Source: Trueperella pecoris (GTDB lineage: Bacteria; Actinomycetota; Actinomycetes; Actinomycetales; Actinomycetaceae). Taken from it: 64,000 nucleotides of DNA. Shown one piece after another: positions 42,817 to 50,398 of this stretch. The translations under genes and the position numbers were made by a program. The first letter of the stretch is position 1; each line of letters opens with the position of its first letter. The stretch is taken from NCBI RefSeq assembly GCF_014926385.1, contig NZ_CP053291.1, forward strand, positions 1,736,001-1,800,000, read 5' to 3'. The notes under the pieces were generated by a model, which ran no database searches, was not told the origin of the DNA, and was given only the letters and a program-made list of their open reading frames with translations.

Positions 42817-43563
42817 ATGATCTTCGCAAGTTTGATAGGTATCACCGTCGGGGTCATCGTGGGTGTTCTCGGCGCCGGCGGCGGAATCCTTGCCGTCCCC
42901 ATCTTGGTCCACCTCCTCGGCCAATCCCCTCATAGTGCCACAGCGGAATCACTGGTTATCGTCGGGCTCACCGCGCTCATCGCGATGGCAAGCAGATGGC
43001 ATTCAATTCAGTTCAAAGAAGGCTTCATTTTCGCCTTTGGCGCCATAGCAGGAGCAGTCATCGGCTCGCGCATCAGCCCGCTTGTCGATGGACGAATTTT
43101 GCTCATCCTTTTCTCACTGTTGCTTTTCTGCATCGGTGCAACAATGCTCGTCAAAGCTCTACGCAGCCGTGACACTCAAGAACAGCCCTCTCCAGAGCGA
43201 AAACCACTACACACCATCATTCTCGCTGCTCTCGGCACCGGCCTCTTAACTGGTTTCTTTGGAGTAGGCGGCGGCTTCGTCGTCGTGCCCGCCCTTATCT
43301 TCGTCCTGGGAATGCCTATTCGCTTCGCTTCAGCCACTTCCCTACTTGTCATGGCATTGACAGCGCTAAGCGGGCTCATTGCACGCATCGGTACCGATGT
43401 ACCGATCGATTGGAACGTAACCCTTGCCTTCGCAATCGCTTCCATGCTTGGTGGTCTTCTCGGCGGACCAATATCTAAAAAAATGCCGGCAAAAGCCCTT
43501 TCCCTTGCTTTTGTTTCTTTGCTCCTATGCGTCGCCGCATTTACTGCGATCATGACCTTCTAG
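42817..43563 (+). CDS. TauE/SafE-family sulfite/organosulfur exporter
   Basis: A 248-aa membrane protein with about eight hydrophobic segments in two repeats. Each repeat starts with the family glycine motif (GVLGAGGGILAVPILV and GFFGVGGGFVVVPALI). The family exports sulfite, sulfonates or other small anions. It starts 1 bp after the maturase stop, so it is in the same operon. A role in disposing of sulfate or sulfite released by the sulfatase fits, but direction and substrate are inferred. Confidence 0.9.
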   Translation: MIFASLIGITVGVIVGVLGAGGGILAVPILVHLLGQSPHSATAESLVIVGLTALIAMASRWHSIQFKEGFIFAFGAIAGAVIGSRISPLVDGRILLILFSLLLFCIGATMLVKALRSRDTQEQPSPERKPLHTIILAALGTGLLTGFFGVGGGFVVVPALIFVLGMPIRFASATSLLVMALTALSGLIARIGTDVPIDWNVTLAFAIASMLGGLLGGPISKKMPAKALSLAFVSLLLCVAAFTAIMTF

Positions 43564-43635
43564 CGAGGCAAGCGTAGTGTGCCGTCAACCATTAAACCCC
43601 AAATAAGCTTGGTGTTCCCAGGTGGCGCCTAATAC

Positions 43636-44396
43636 TCAAGTCGCCTGGCGCCTACCCAGATGCCCGCACCGCTCCCGCAACGGCCCCAGGATCGCCAGTT
43701 CGCCGCAAAAGGTGACACCGGCAAGAACAAGCGCATAGGCAAAAACGTGGGGTGTCTCAATGTTGATCTGAGCCAGGCGCAAGCCCGCGCCCATCCCGGA
43801 GGCCGTTGCCAGGAGCTCGGCCATCACCGCCACGCGCACGGACTGCCCCAGCGCGACGGTCGCGGCCGTCACCACGGACGGCGCGATGGCCGGCAGGAGC
43901 AGGTGGACGAGGCGCGTACGACGAGAAAAACGGTACAGATGAGCCATTTCGACAAGATCGGGGTCAAGTGCGCGAACAGCGTCGCGCGTGGCGGCACTAA
44001 TGAGCGGAAGCGTCACGAGGCAAACAACGAGAACGACGCTGGAGCCATTCGCGCCGGCCACACCATCGCCAGAATCACAAACACCACCGCCGGCGTGGAG
44101 AGCAAGAATTGGAAGAGCGGGAGCGTGAACCAGTTGACGCGCGCCCACTTTCCGCTGGCGATCCCCCACCCGACCCCAACCGCGAGCGCGAGCGCCAAGC
44201 CGAGGCCGGCACGCGTGAGGGTGAGGGCGAGCTCGCCCCACACGCGTGGGTCGCCGACGAGTTCCGCCACCGCCCGCCCGGTGGCCCACGGGCTGGGCAA
44301 CACGTATTCCAGTTGGGTCGCGGAGATTGCCCACCACAGCCCGACCATCGTCGCTCCCCCGGCGAGCACCCAGCCGGTGGCCCTCCTTCCCGGCAC
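43636..44396 (-). pseudogene. ABC transporter permease (NitT/SsuC type), frameshifted
   Basis: Two frames together encode one permease: 44396 to about 44056 (GTG start; ATQLEYVLPSPWATG, membrane helices, FVILAMVW) and about 44057 to 43636 (GANGSSVVLVVCLVTLPLIS, then ISAATRDAVRALDPDLVEMA, the cytoplasmic EAA-like loop). Restoring one C in the CC run near 44055 gives VWPGANGSSVV and one open frame of about 253 aa. It is the last gene of the iron-box operon. A real null mutation or a sequencing slip are both possible. Confidence 0.8.
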
Positions 44397-44401
44397 CGGC
44401 T

Positions 44402-45445
44402 CTACTTCCCGGCGTAGAACTTATCGTCGGGCAGCTGCCCGCCGTAGATCTTCGGGTTGATGGTTCCGAGGTTCTTGAGCAGTTTCTCGACGTCGGCCCG
44501 GGCCTGCCGCGCCGGCACGGCGTCGAGCTGCAGGCGGGGAATGACCTGCTCAACGACCGGCTTCGGCAGCGAGTAGTGCGTAGCGATCGCCCCGAGAGTC
44601 GCCTCGTCCTTCGCGTTGGCCTTCTCGACCCCGCGCTGGAGCTCGCGCACAACCCGCTCGACGAGGTCCGGCCTTTCATCGACGAGCTTGCCCGGCATGA
44701 CCAGGCCCGCCATGGGGAAGCGCTCCACGCCGTCGTTGTGCTTGCCCCATTCTTTCTGCAGGTCGAGGACGCGCTGGAGCTCGCGGCCGTTCTCGGCGGC
44801 CTTCTTGAGGGCGAGCGTCATCGCATGCTCGGGCAAAACCGCCCAGTCCACCTCACCCTTGACCAGCATCTGCACGAGTTGGGCGCCGTCTTGAACGGGG
44901 ACGAACTCGATGTCCTTCTCCTTATCCAGGCCGTTCGCCTTCAGCAGGTAGGAGAAGATCAGGTCGGGAGAGTTCCCAGGCAACGCCACGCCGATCTTCT
45001 GCCCGCGCAACGACTCCCAGCTACCCGGTTCGGCGTCGGCAGGCCCAGCAACATACAAAAGACCCCACACCATGGGCGCAACCAGCCGCACGTCCACCCC
45101 CTTGTTGTACAGGTTCGCGGCCACGTACGTGGGCGCCGCCGCAAGATCGACCTCGCCGCTGGCGACAAGGGATTTCAGCTGCTCGATACCCTCCCAGTTG
45201 CTGAGCGTCACTTTCCCGACGCCGTCATCCAGACTTCCCTGCTGCCCGAAGGCCACCATGGGCGCACCAAACGCCATCGTCTTCGGTATCGCCACGCGAA
45301 AATTCTCGATGATGGCGCGCTCCGATGAGGGCGGAGCTCCCGTGACGGTAGCGGCCGCACCGGCGTCGTTCGCTGGGGAGCAACCACCGAGGACGGCGAG
45401 GCTCGCAGTGAGGAGTGCGGCGAGGAGGGTCGTGGCTTTGCGCAT
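44402..45445 (-). CDS. ABC transporter substrate-binding lipoprotein (NMT1/SsuA-like)
   Basis: A 347-aa lipoprotein with a signal peptide and lipobox AVLGGC (lipidated C22). The two-lobed domain shows NMT1/thiamine-biosynthesis-like features (GEVDLAAAPTYVAANLYNKG, LRGQKIGVALPGNSPDLIF, KGEVDWAVLPEHAM). Relatives bind nitrate, sulfonates, pyrimidine precursors or haem-related ligands, so the ligand cannot be named. It sits 36 bp after the ATPase gene and 5 bp before the permease. Transcription from an upstream iron box suggests a metal- or cofactor-related substrate. Confidence 0.9.
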   Translation of the reverse strand: MRKATTLLAALLTASLAVLGGCSPANDAGAAATVTGAPPSSERAIIENFRVAIPKTMAFGAPMVAFGQQGSLDDGVGKVTLSNWEGIEQLKSLVASGEVDLAAAPTYVAANLYNKGVDVRLVAPMVWGLLYVAGPADAEPGSWESLRGQKIGVALPGNSPDLIFSYLLKANGLDKEKDIEFVPVQDGAQLVQMLVKGEVDWAVLPEHAMTLALKKAAENGRELQRVLDLQKEWGKHNDGVERFPMAGLVMPGKLVDERPDLVERVVRELQRGVEKANAKDEATLGAIATHYSLPKPVVEQVIPRLQLDAVPARQARADVEKLLKNLGTINPKIYGGQLPDDKFYAGK

Positions 45446-45481
45446 GTGTTCTCTTTCTGTCGTTGTGAGGTTTGGTAGCGG

Positions 45482-46204
45482 TCAGACGCGGTCGTGGACA
45501 GTCCACGTTCCCGGCGGGCCGTCGAGCCAGAGGCGGCGGGTGGAGATCGCGTCCAGCTCGCGACTATCGTGGCTGACCCACAGGGTGGGCAGGTTGGCGT
45601 CGGCAATCACGCTGAGGAAGGTGTTCCGGAGGTCGGCGGCGAGAGCAGGATCGAGGCCGGTCAGTGGCTCGTCGACGAGGAGGAGCGCCGGGGAACTCGC
45701 CATCGCGCGGGCAAGCGAGACGCGCTGGCGCATTCCGCCCGACATCTGGTCCGGGTACAGATCCATAGCATCTGCCAGCCCGACCACCTCGAGCCAGTAA
45801 TCCGCCCGCTCCCCCGACGCGCGCCCCAGCGCGAGACTCACGTTCTCTCGCGCTGTGCGCCACGGCAGGAGGCGGGGTTCTTGAAACACCATGGTCGGGT
45901 GCCCGTCAGGGATCTCCACACGCCCGGCGTCCGGCGCGTTCAGGCCGGCGATCGTGCGCAGGAGCGTGGTCTTTCCACACCCCGACGGCCCCGCGACACC
46001 CAGCACCTCCCCTGGCGACACATCGAACGAGAGTCCCTCGACCAATGTCAGTCCACGACGCCGTAGGGTCACCTCGCGTACCCGCACCCCGGGGTCGGCG
46101 AGTCGAGGTGCGGCGGATGCGGCGGGTGCGGAAGCCGTGGGGCCGGCGATGCCCGGCCGGTCGCCCGTCGTGACCGCGGGAGGCGAGCTTGCCAACGCCG
46201 TCAT
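45482..46204 (-). CDS. ABC transporter ATP-binding protein (NitT/TauT type)
   Basis: A 240-aa ATPase energising the adjacent transporter. Walker A GPSGCGKTT (72-80), Q-loop FQEPRLLPW (107-115), signature MSGGMRQRV (154-162) and Walker B LLLVDEP (174-180) are all present, as is the H-loop (WVSHD). The first about 40 residues (Ala/Pro-rich) are outside the domain and may be a start artefact, although ATG 46204 overlaps the methyltransferase stop and so is probably coupled. Confidence 0.93.
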   Translation of the reverse strand: MTALASSPPAVTTGDRPGIAGPTASAPAASAAPRLADPGVRVREVTLRRRGLTLVEGLSFDVSPGEVLGVAGPSGCGKTTLLRTIAGLNAPDAGRVEIPDGHPTMVFQEPRLLPWRTARENVSLALGRASGERADYWLEVVGLADAMDLYPDQMSGGMRQRVSLARAMASSPALLLVDEPLTGLDPALAADLRNTFLSVIADANLPTLWVSHDSRELDAISTRRLWLDGPPGTWTVHDRV

Positions 46205-47046
46205 CGACGTGGCTTTCGGGCCACGATCGCCACCGCGTGCAAGTGTTCCTGGTTATCACGGAAAGCTTGACGCATGGCTCGGATCCGAGTGCGGGCGGCC
46301 GGGTTGCGGCGCACATTAATGAAGAATCGAAAGGCGCGAAGCAGGCCCTCGTCGGCGATAATGCGCCGCGGTTCGAGAAGCAGCATGGGGTTAGTCAGGC
46401 GCGTTTCTACCTCGAATCCGCACTCTTCCAGCATCTGGCACCAGCCCTGGAGCGTCAGCGGCCGGGCACCGACTTTGATGAGGCGCGACATCGTTTGACA
46501 TAGCTCATTCATCACGGCTTGCGGGCAATCGTCGGGCCGGAATCCAAGTTCCTGAATTGCGTAGCGCCCGCCGGGGGCCAAGAGGCGGAAGGCCTCAGCC
46601 ATGATCGCGCGCTTATCCTCCATGCTTTGCATCGTCAGCATCGCTTCACCGACGACGAGGTCGGCGCTTTCGTTGTCGAGCCCCGTGGCCTTGGCATCCG
46701 CGTGCACGATCCGTGCCTGGGGTTGGCTCTCAATCAGGGCGGTGAGTGTCTGAGGAGTATCTAGGTTAAGCTCCACGCCGGTGTATTGTGCCGGCTGGGC
46801 AGCGAGCAAAATCTCTGCCGTCTTGCCAGGGCCGGGGCCAAATTCAACAATTCGGTCTGTTGCCGTGGGAGCTGCCGCGGCGAGTAGACGCCGGCTGAGT
46901 TCAAGGCCGCCTGGCCTCAAAACCCGCTTGCCGAGCTTGGCGAGAAGCCAGTGTCCGGGCTTGCGGAGTTCGTCGGGTTCGGCACTGGCGGTTGAGGACG
47001 GCTCGGGCGCGGCAGCGTTTTGATCATCGTGGGTGCGTACAGACAC
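46201..47046 (-). CDS. Class I SAM-dependent methyltransferase, iron-box operon
   Basis: A 281-aa methyltransferase with motif I VEFGPGPGKTAEILL, acidic loop VELN, and motif II DLVVGEAMLTMQ. The substrate is unknown; a helical C-terminal cap (AFRFFINVRRNPAARTRIRAM) recalls small-molecule or lipid methyltransferases. It is the first gene of the operon with ABC ATPase, binding protein and permease. GTG start after AAGGAG; a near-consensus DtxR/IdeR box lies 13 bp upstream of the start. Confidence 0.88.
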   Translation of the reverse strand: MSVRTHDDQNAAAPEPSSTASAEPDELRKPGHWLLAKLGKRVLRPGGLELSRRLLAAAAPTATDRIVEFGPGPGKTAEILLAAQPAQYTGVELNLDTPQTLTALIESQPQARIVHADAKATGLDNESADLVVGEAMLTMQSMEDKRAIMAEAFRLLAPGGRYAIQELGFRPDDCPQAVMNELCQTMSRLIKVGARPLTLQGWCQMLEECGFEVETRLTNPMLLLEPRRIIADEGLLRAFRFFINVRRNPAARTRIRAMRQAFRDNQEHLHAVAIVARKPRR

Positions 47047-47058
47047 AGAACATACTCC

Positions 47059-47077
47059 TTAGGTTAGGCTCGCCTAA
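47059..47077 (-). promoter_or_regulatory. DtxR/IdeR-type iron box
   Basis: TTAGGTTAGGCTCGCCTAA matches the 19-bp DtxR consensus (TTAGGTTAGSCTAACCTAA) at 17 positions and also forms GGTTAGGC-TC-GCCTAACC. It overlaps a likely -10 element (TATAAA on the minus strand, near 47081-47086). It predicts repression of the methyltransferase-ABC operon when iron is sufficient. Confidence 0.8.
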
Positions 47078-47233
47078 CCATTTATATTCAATTTTCCGCA
47101 ACCCCGCTCGGGAATAAAGTCCCGGCAGCTACCCCGAGGAGCTCCAACTCGGAAACCACGCCTTCCGCGCTAAGCCCAGCGCCTGCACCCGGTGCCCAAC
47201 CGGCCACCCGCAGTATCCTCACCCGGCACCCCG

Positions 47234-47283
47234 CCCCGTTGCCCGCCCAGCCACCCCGCCCCGTTGCCCGCCCAGCCACCCCG
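47234..47283. repeat. Two tandem 25-bp GC-rich repeats
   Basis: Identical 25-bp units (starting CCCCGTTGCCCGCCCAG) at 47234-47258 and 47259-47283, next to the palindrome split by the IS. Similar C-rich sequence also precedes the intact palindrome near 50.28 kb. Confidence 0.75.
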
Positions 47284-47288
47284 CGCAC

Positions 47289-47321
47289 CATTAAGCTGAT
47301 CGCCACTGTAGTAATCTGGCG
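47289..47321. repeat. Left half of palindromic repeat interrupted by IS30
   Basis: The 28-nt arm 47289-47316 (starting CATTAAGCTGATCGCC) plus loop bases TGGCG. It pairs with the right arm 48798-48825 across the IS; the same palindrome is intact at 50318-50380. GCG 47319-47321 is the probable target duplication. Confidence 0.8.
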
Positions 47322-48792
47322 GGTAGGTTCCAGGGGTCAATGCACTACTTTTTGGAGTGTGTTGAATGGTTGGTAGATCGCCGATTCGGCCTTATTCGCA
47401 GTCGTTTCGTGATCATGCGGTGGCCTTGGTTGCTTCTGGACGTTCGTGTGCAAGTGTTGCTCGTGAGTTGAAGGTTAATTGTCACTCGGTTCAGGTCTGG
47501 GCTCGTGGGGCGGGTTTAGTGTTGGTCCGTGGGCAGGGTGGGCCGGCGCAGGCTCGTGCGGCTGCTAGGGTACGGGTGTGGCAGTTGACGGCTGAGGGCT
47601 TGCCGGTTGCCGAGATCGCGAAACGGGTTGGTCATAGTCCGAACTGGGTTCGTGGGAAACAGGCTATGTTGGGGCCTATGGTTGAAGTTTTGCAACGGGG
47701 CCGTGTTGGTGGGGCCACGGTCGTGGCCAGTGTTGACCGGGTTGGTAATGGCAGGGTTGGTCGAGGCCGGCGTATGACGCTTGAAGAGCGCGTGGCGATC
47801 GGGTTGGGGTTAGCTGATGGTAAGTCGGCTCGGCAGATCGCTTTAAGTTTGGGGCGTAGTCCGTCATCGGTGACGCGTGAGATTAATCGTGGTGCTTTTC
47901 CTGATGGTTCTTATGATGCTCGCTGGGCTCATCAGTGCGCTCATCAGCGTCGTTCTCGTCCTAAGCCGGGCAAGCTTACTACCCATGTGGCGCTGCGTCA
48001 GAAGGTGGTTGAGCTGTTAAATAAGCGTTATTCTCCCCAGCAAATCAGTGTTCGTTTGCGTCATGATTATGGAGATGATCGGCAGATGCGTGTGTCTCAT
48101 GAAACGATTTATCAGGCTTTGTATGTTCACGGGGGTGGGGCATTACGGCAAGAGCTTAAACGGGAGAAAGGACTGCGTTCGGGTCGTCAACGGCGTATTG
48201 CTCGTTCTGCTCTTGCTGGCACTCCCGGGCGCGGGCGTAAGACGTGGGTCGAGGGCGCTTCAATCGATTTGCGCCCCCACGAGGTCGATGGGCGCCTGAC
48301 GCCAGGTCACTGGGAAGGAGATTTAATTATCGGTGGTGGTAAGGGCAAGCACACAGCGCTGATCACCCTAGTCGAGCGCTCTTCACGGTTTTTGCTGATC
48401 GCTCGTCTTGGGGTGAGCCATGATTCACCGACCGTGATTGAGAAACTGACCCAGATGGTTCAGACCTTGCCCAGTAAGGCCTTCTCCTCGATCACCTGGG
48501 ATCAAGGTAGTGAGATGGCGCAGGTAGCCCAGTTCAAGGTCGATACCAATATCAAGGTCTACTTCGCTGACCCGCATAGCCCGTGGCAGCGTCCGTCGAA
48601 TGAACGCCTGAATCGTGATATTCGTGAATACTTCCCCAAGGGAACTAACTTCGCTGACATCACCGACGAGGAAGTCGCTTTCGTCCAAGACGAACTCAAC
48701 GACCGAGCCCGAGTTGTCTTGAACGGAATGACCCCACGTGAGACACTGGCCGAGTTGTTAAAAAAATGATGCATCGACCCCCTGAATCTCCC
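47322..48792 (+). mobile_element. IS30-family insertion sequence
   Basis: 1,471 bp with imperfect terminal inverted repeats: left GGTAGGTTCCAGGGGTC (47322-) and right, on the other strand, GGGAGATTCAGGGGGTC (ending 48792), both followed by ATGCA and a T run. It is flanked by GCG on both sides (47319-47321, 48793-48795), a 3-bp target duplication. It is inserted exactly in the loop of a 28-bp inverted repeat. The single transposase gene is intact, so the element may be active. Confidence 0.88.
47366..48769 (+). CDS. IS30-family transposase
   Basis: A 467-aa DDE transposase. Residues 1-60 hold an extra helix-turn-helix (GRSCASVARELKVNCHSVQV), so the protein is longer than classical IS30 (about 380 aa). 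A second HTH follows (IALSLGRSPSSVTREINRGA). The catalytic core includes D in GHWEGDLIIGG, D in SITWDQGSEM and E in RPSNERLNRDIREYFPKGT. No frameshift is seen. The AT-rich third positions differ from the flanking genes. Confidence 0.95.
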   Translation: MVGRSPIRPYSQSFRDHAVALVASGRSCASVARELKVNCHSVQVWARGAGLVLVRGQGGPAQARAAARVRVWQLTAEGLPVAEIAKRVGHSPNWVRGKQAMLGPMVEVLQRGRVGGATVVASVDRVGNGRVGRGRRMTLEERVAIGLGLADGKSARQIALSLGRSPSSVTREINRGAFPDGSYDARWAHQCAHQRRSRPKPGKLTTHVALRQKVVELLNKRYSPQQISVRLRHDYGDDRQMRVSHETIYQALYVHGGGALRQELKREKGLRSGRQRRIARSALAGTPGRGRKTWVEGASIDLRPHEVDGRLTPGHWEGDLIIGGGKGKHTALITLVERSSRFLLIARLGVSHDSPTVIEKLTQMVQTLPSKAFSSITWDQGSEMAQVAQFKVDTNIKVYFADPHSPWQRPSNERLNRDIREYFPKGTNFADITDEEVAFVQDELNDRARVVLNGMTPRETLAELLKK

Positions 48793-48825
48793 GCGCAGGT
48801 TACTACAGCGGCGATCAGCTTAGTG
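48793..48825. repeat. Right half of palindromic repeat interrupted by IS30
   Basis: GCGCA then the arm GGTTACTACAGCGGCGATCA... to 48825, complementary to 47289-47316 with few mismatches. Removing the IS and one GCG restores a 28-7-28 hairpin of the same size as at 50318-50380. Confidence 0.8.
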
Positions 48826-48928
48826 CGGCTTGAAGCGGGCGGACGGAGCAGTCCGCACGCGCTTTCTTTTCAGCCTAGGCGACCATCAGCAAGGAAAGTC
48901 AGCCGCGGGCCACTCCACCACCAATGCA

Positions 48929-50152
48929 CTATTCGCATCCCAAGATCTTGCACATAGCCCCTTTAGCCCTAGCCTTTCTCTGTTCCAAACTTTCACCCGA
49001 TACCAGCCACGACTCCTCACCCACCGTCAAATTCCCGAAGGTCAAAGAGGCCTTCTGGGTTGATGACATCATGAAAATACGCTTGCCCCACTCCGAATCC
49101 ATATAAAGCTGTCTAATCGCTTGCACTCCGCGCCCCCTGCATTCCTGATCGCACACATAATCCTGGAAGACGCGCAGTGACTTCGGCGACCTAAAAACGA
49201 TCGCCCGATCTTCGGTATCAACATAAATTGCGTAAAGCAGCTTGAGAGTTTCTTGGACCGATGGCAATTCTTCTAAACGACTCCAAATCTTGTCCATGTA
49301 CGGATCCCCTCCACTATCAGATTGATAGGGAATCATGTCGACATGGAAAAGAGAATCGCTCGCCCTCACCCCCTCTCTTTCTTTCTCAGCCGAGAAATTA
49401 TGAATCAGGTAGTTTGGATCTTCTTTCAGCGGATTGTAGTTGTTGAGATAGTATCCACCGTCCCCCGGAAGCCATTGAGTACCTGGGTCCCACGGAACAA
49501 CAGGAGCACCTCCCTTGAGGTGGGCAAGGTGTGCTTCCATCCGCCCCTTGATGCGCCCCCACGCGCTCCCATCCTTCCAAACAGATGGATCATACGCTGG
49601 ATTGTTGAGAACCACGACAATCTTGGCGTTCTCCAGGCGCCCGTAATACGGCTGCGGGAGCATGGGTACAGGCTGCTCCCCATCGAACGCTTGGTATTCT
49701 TTGGAGTCCTCATCATTTGCTTCGACATAAGGATTCTTTAGACCGTATACAAACTGCTTCATATTTTGCCAGTGCTTTTCGGTGAACTTAAGGACTCTTG
49801 GAGGATTCTCACCCCGAAATGCCTTTAGATCATCAGGATGCACAAGGTACTCGAGCAAGTCATCGAGCTTCTCATAACCCGTCCCCCCACGCCAACCCTT
49901 GAGCTCGTTTGCAAGACCCTCGTAGCTCGTAATGCCGCCCGGTTTTCCTTCACCGTCGAAAGCTTTTGCGTATCGCCCCCAAAAAGCGTCATACTGCTTC
50001 CACACACGATTCGCCTCGCCGACCACTTTCTTTCCCATATCTCCCGCCCCTTTAATTCCGAGGTAACACAAAGGCCGTTGTCTCCAGAAATGCGTCTCTG
50101 CATTCCCTCTCCAGCCAAATCGGCTAGAGTGTTTTGAGTCTATATTGGCCAT
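48929..50152 (-). CDS. Hypothetical protein (possible uracil-DNA-glycosylase-like fold)
   Basis: A 407-aa soluble protein that I do not recognise with confidence. The segment PQPYYGRLENAKIVVVLNNPAYD resembles the start of UDG-like alpha/beta domains (a hydrophobic strand ending in N-P), followed by a conserved-looking FHVDMIPYQSD block. The N-terminal 130 residues are charged and helical. ATG 50152 is used; another Met at codon 39 is possible. AT-rich and isolated between the IS element and surface-enzyme genes, it may be a transferred gene. Function unknown. Confidence 0.6.
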   Translation of the reverse strand: MANIDSKHSSRFGWRGNAETHFWRQRPLCYLGIKGAGDMGKKVVGEANRVWKQYDAFWGRYAKAFDGEGKPGGITSYEGLANELKGWRGGTGYEKLDDLLEYLVHPDDLKAFRGENPPRVLKFTEKHWQNMKQFVYGLKNPYVEANDEDSKEYQAFDGEQPVPMLPQPYYGRLENAKIVVVLNNPAYDPSVWKDGSAWGRIKGRMEAHLAHLKGGAPVVPWDPGTQWLPGDGGYYLNNYNPLKEDPNYLIHNFSAEKEREGVRASDSLFHVDMIPYQSDSGGDPYMDKIWSRLEELPSVQETLKLLYAIYVDTEDRAIVFRSPKSLRVFQDYVCDQECRGRGVQAIRQLYMDSEWGKRIFMMSSTQKASLTFGNLTVGEESWLVSGESLEQRKARAKGAMCKILGCE

Positions 50153-50317
50153 CTCGGACGGACACCGGTTTTAGTATTTAACCTATATATTCCTTATTTA
50201 GCCTGAGCACTCGAAGAGACTGGACAAATCACAAGTCAGCATCGCACGCCATAAAGCAGTGTGGGCTTGCCCGGCACCCCGCCCAGGTGCCCGCGCACTC
50301 ACCGGCCACCCGCGCAC

Positions 50318-50380
50318 CATTAAGCTGATCGCCGCTGTAGTAACCTGGCGTGGGTTACTACAGCGGCGATCAGCTTAATG
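50318..50380. repeat. Intact palindromic repeat (28-bp arms, 7-base loop)
   Basis: Arms 50318-50345 (CATTAAGCTGATCGCCGCTG...) and 50353-50380 are perfect inverted copies around TGGCGTG. It lies 19 bp after the stop of the GH2 gene and may also end its transcript, though no T run follows. Same family as the copy split by IS30, so probably dispersed in the genome. Confidence 0.85.
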
Positions 50381-50398
50381 CGGTTTCAAGCTCAGCCG

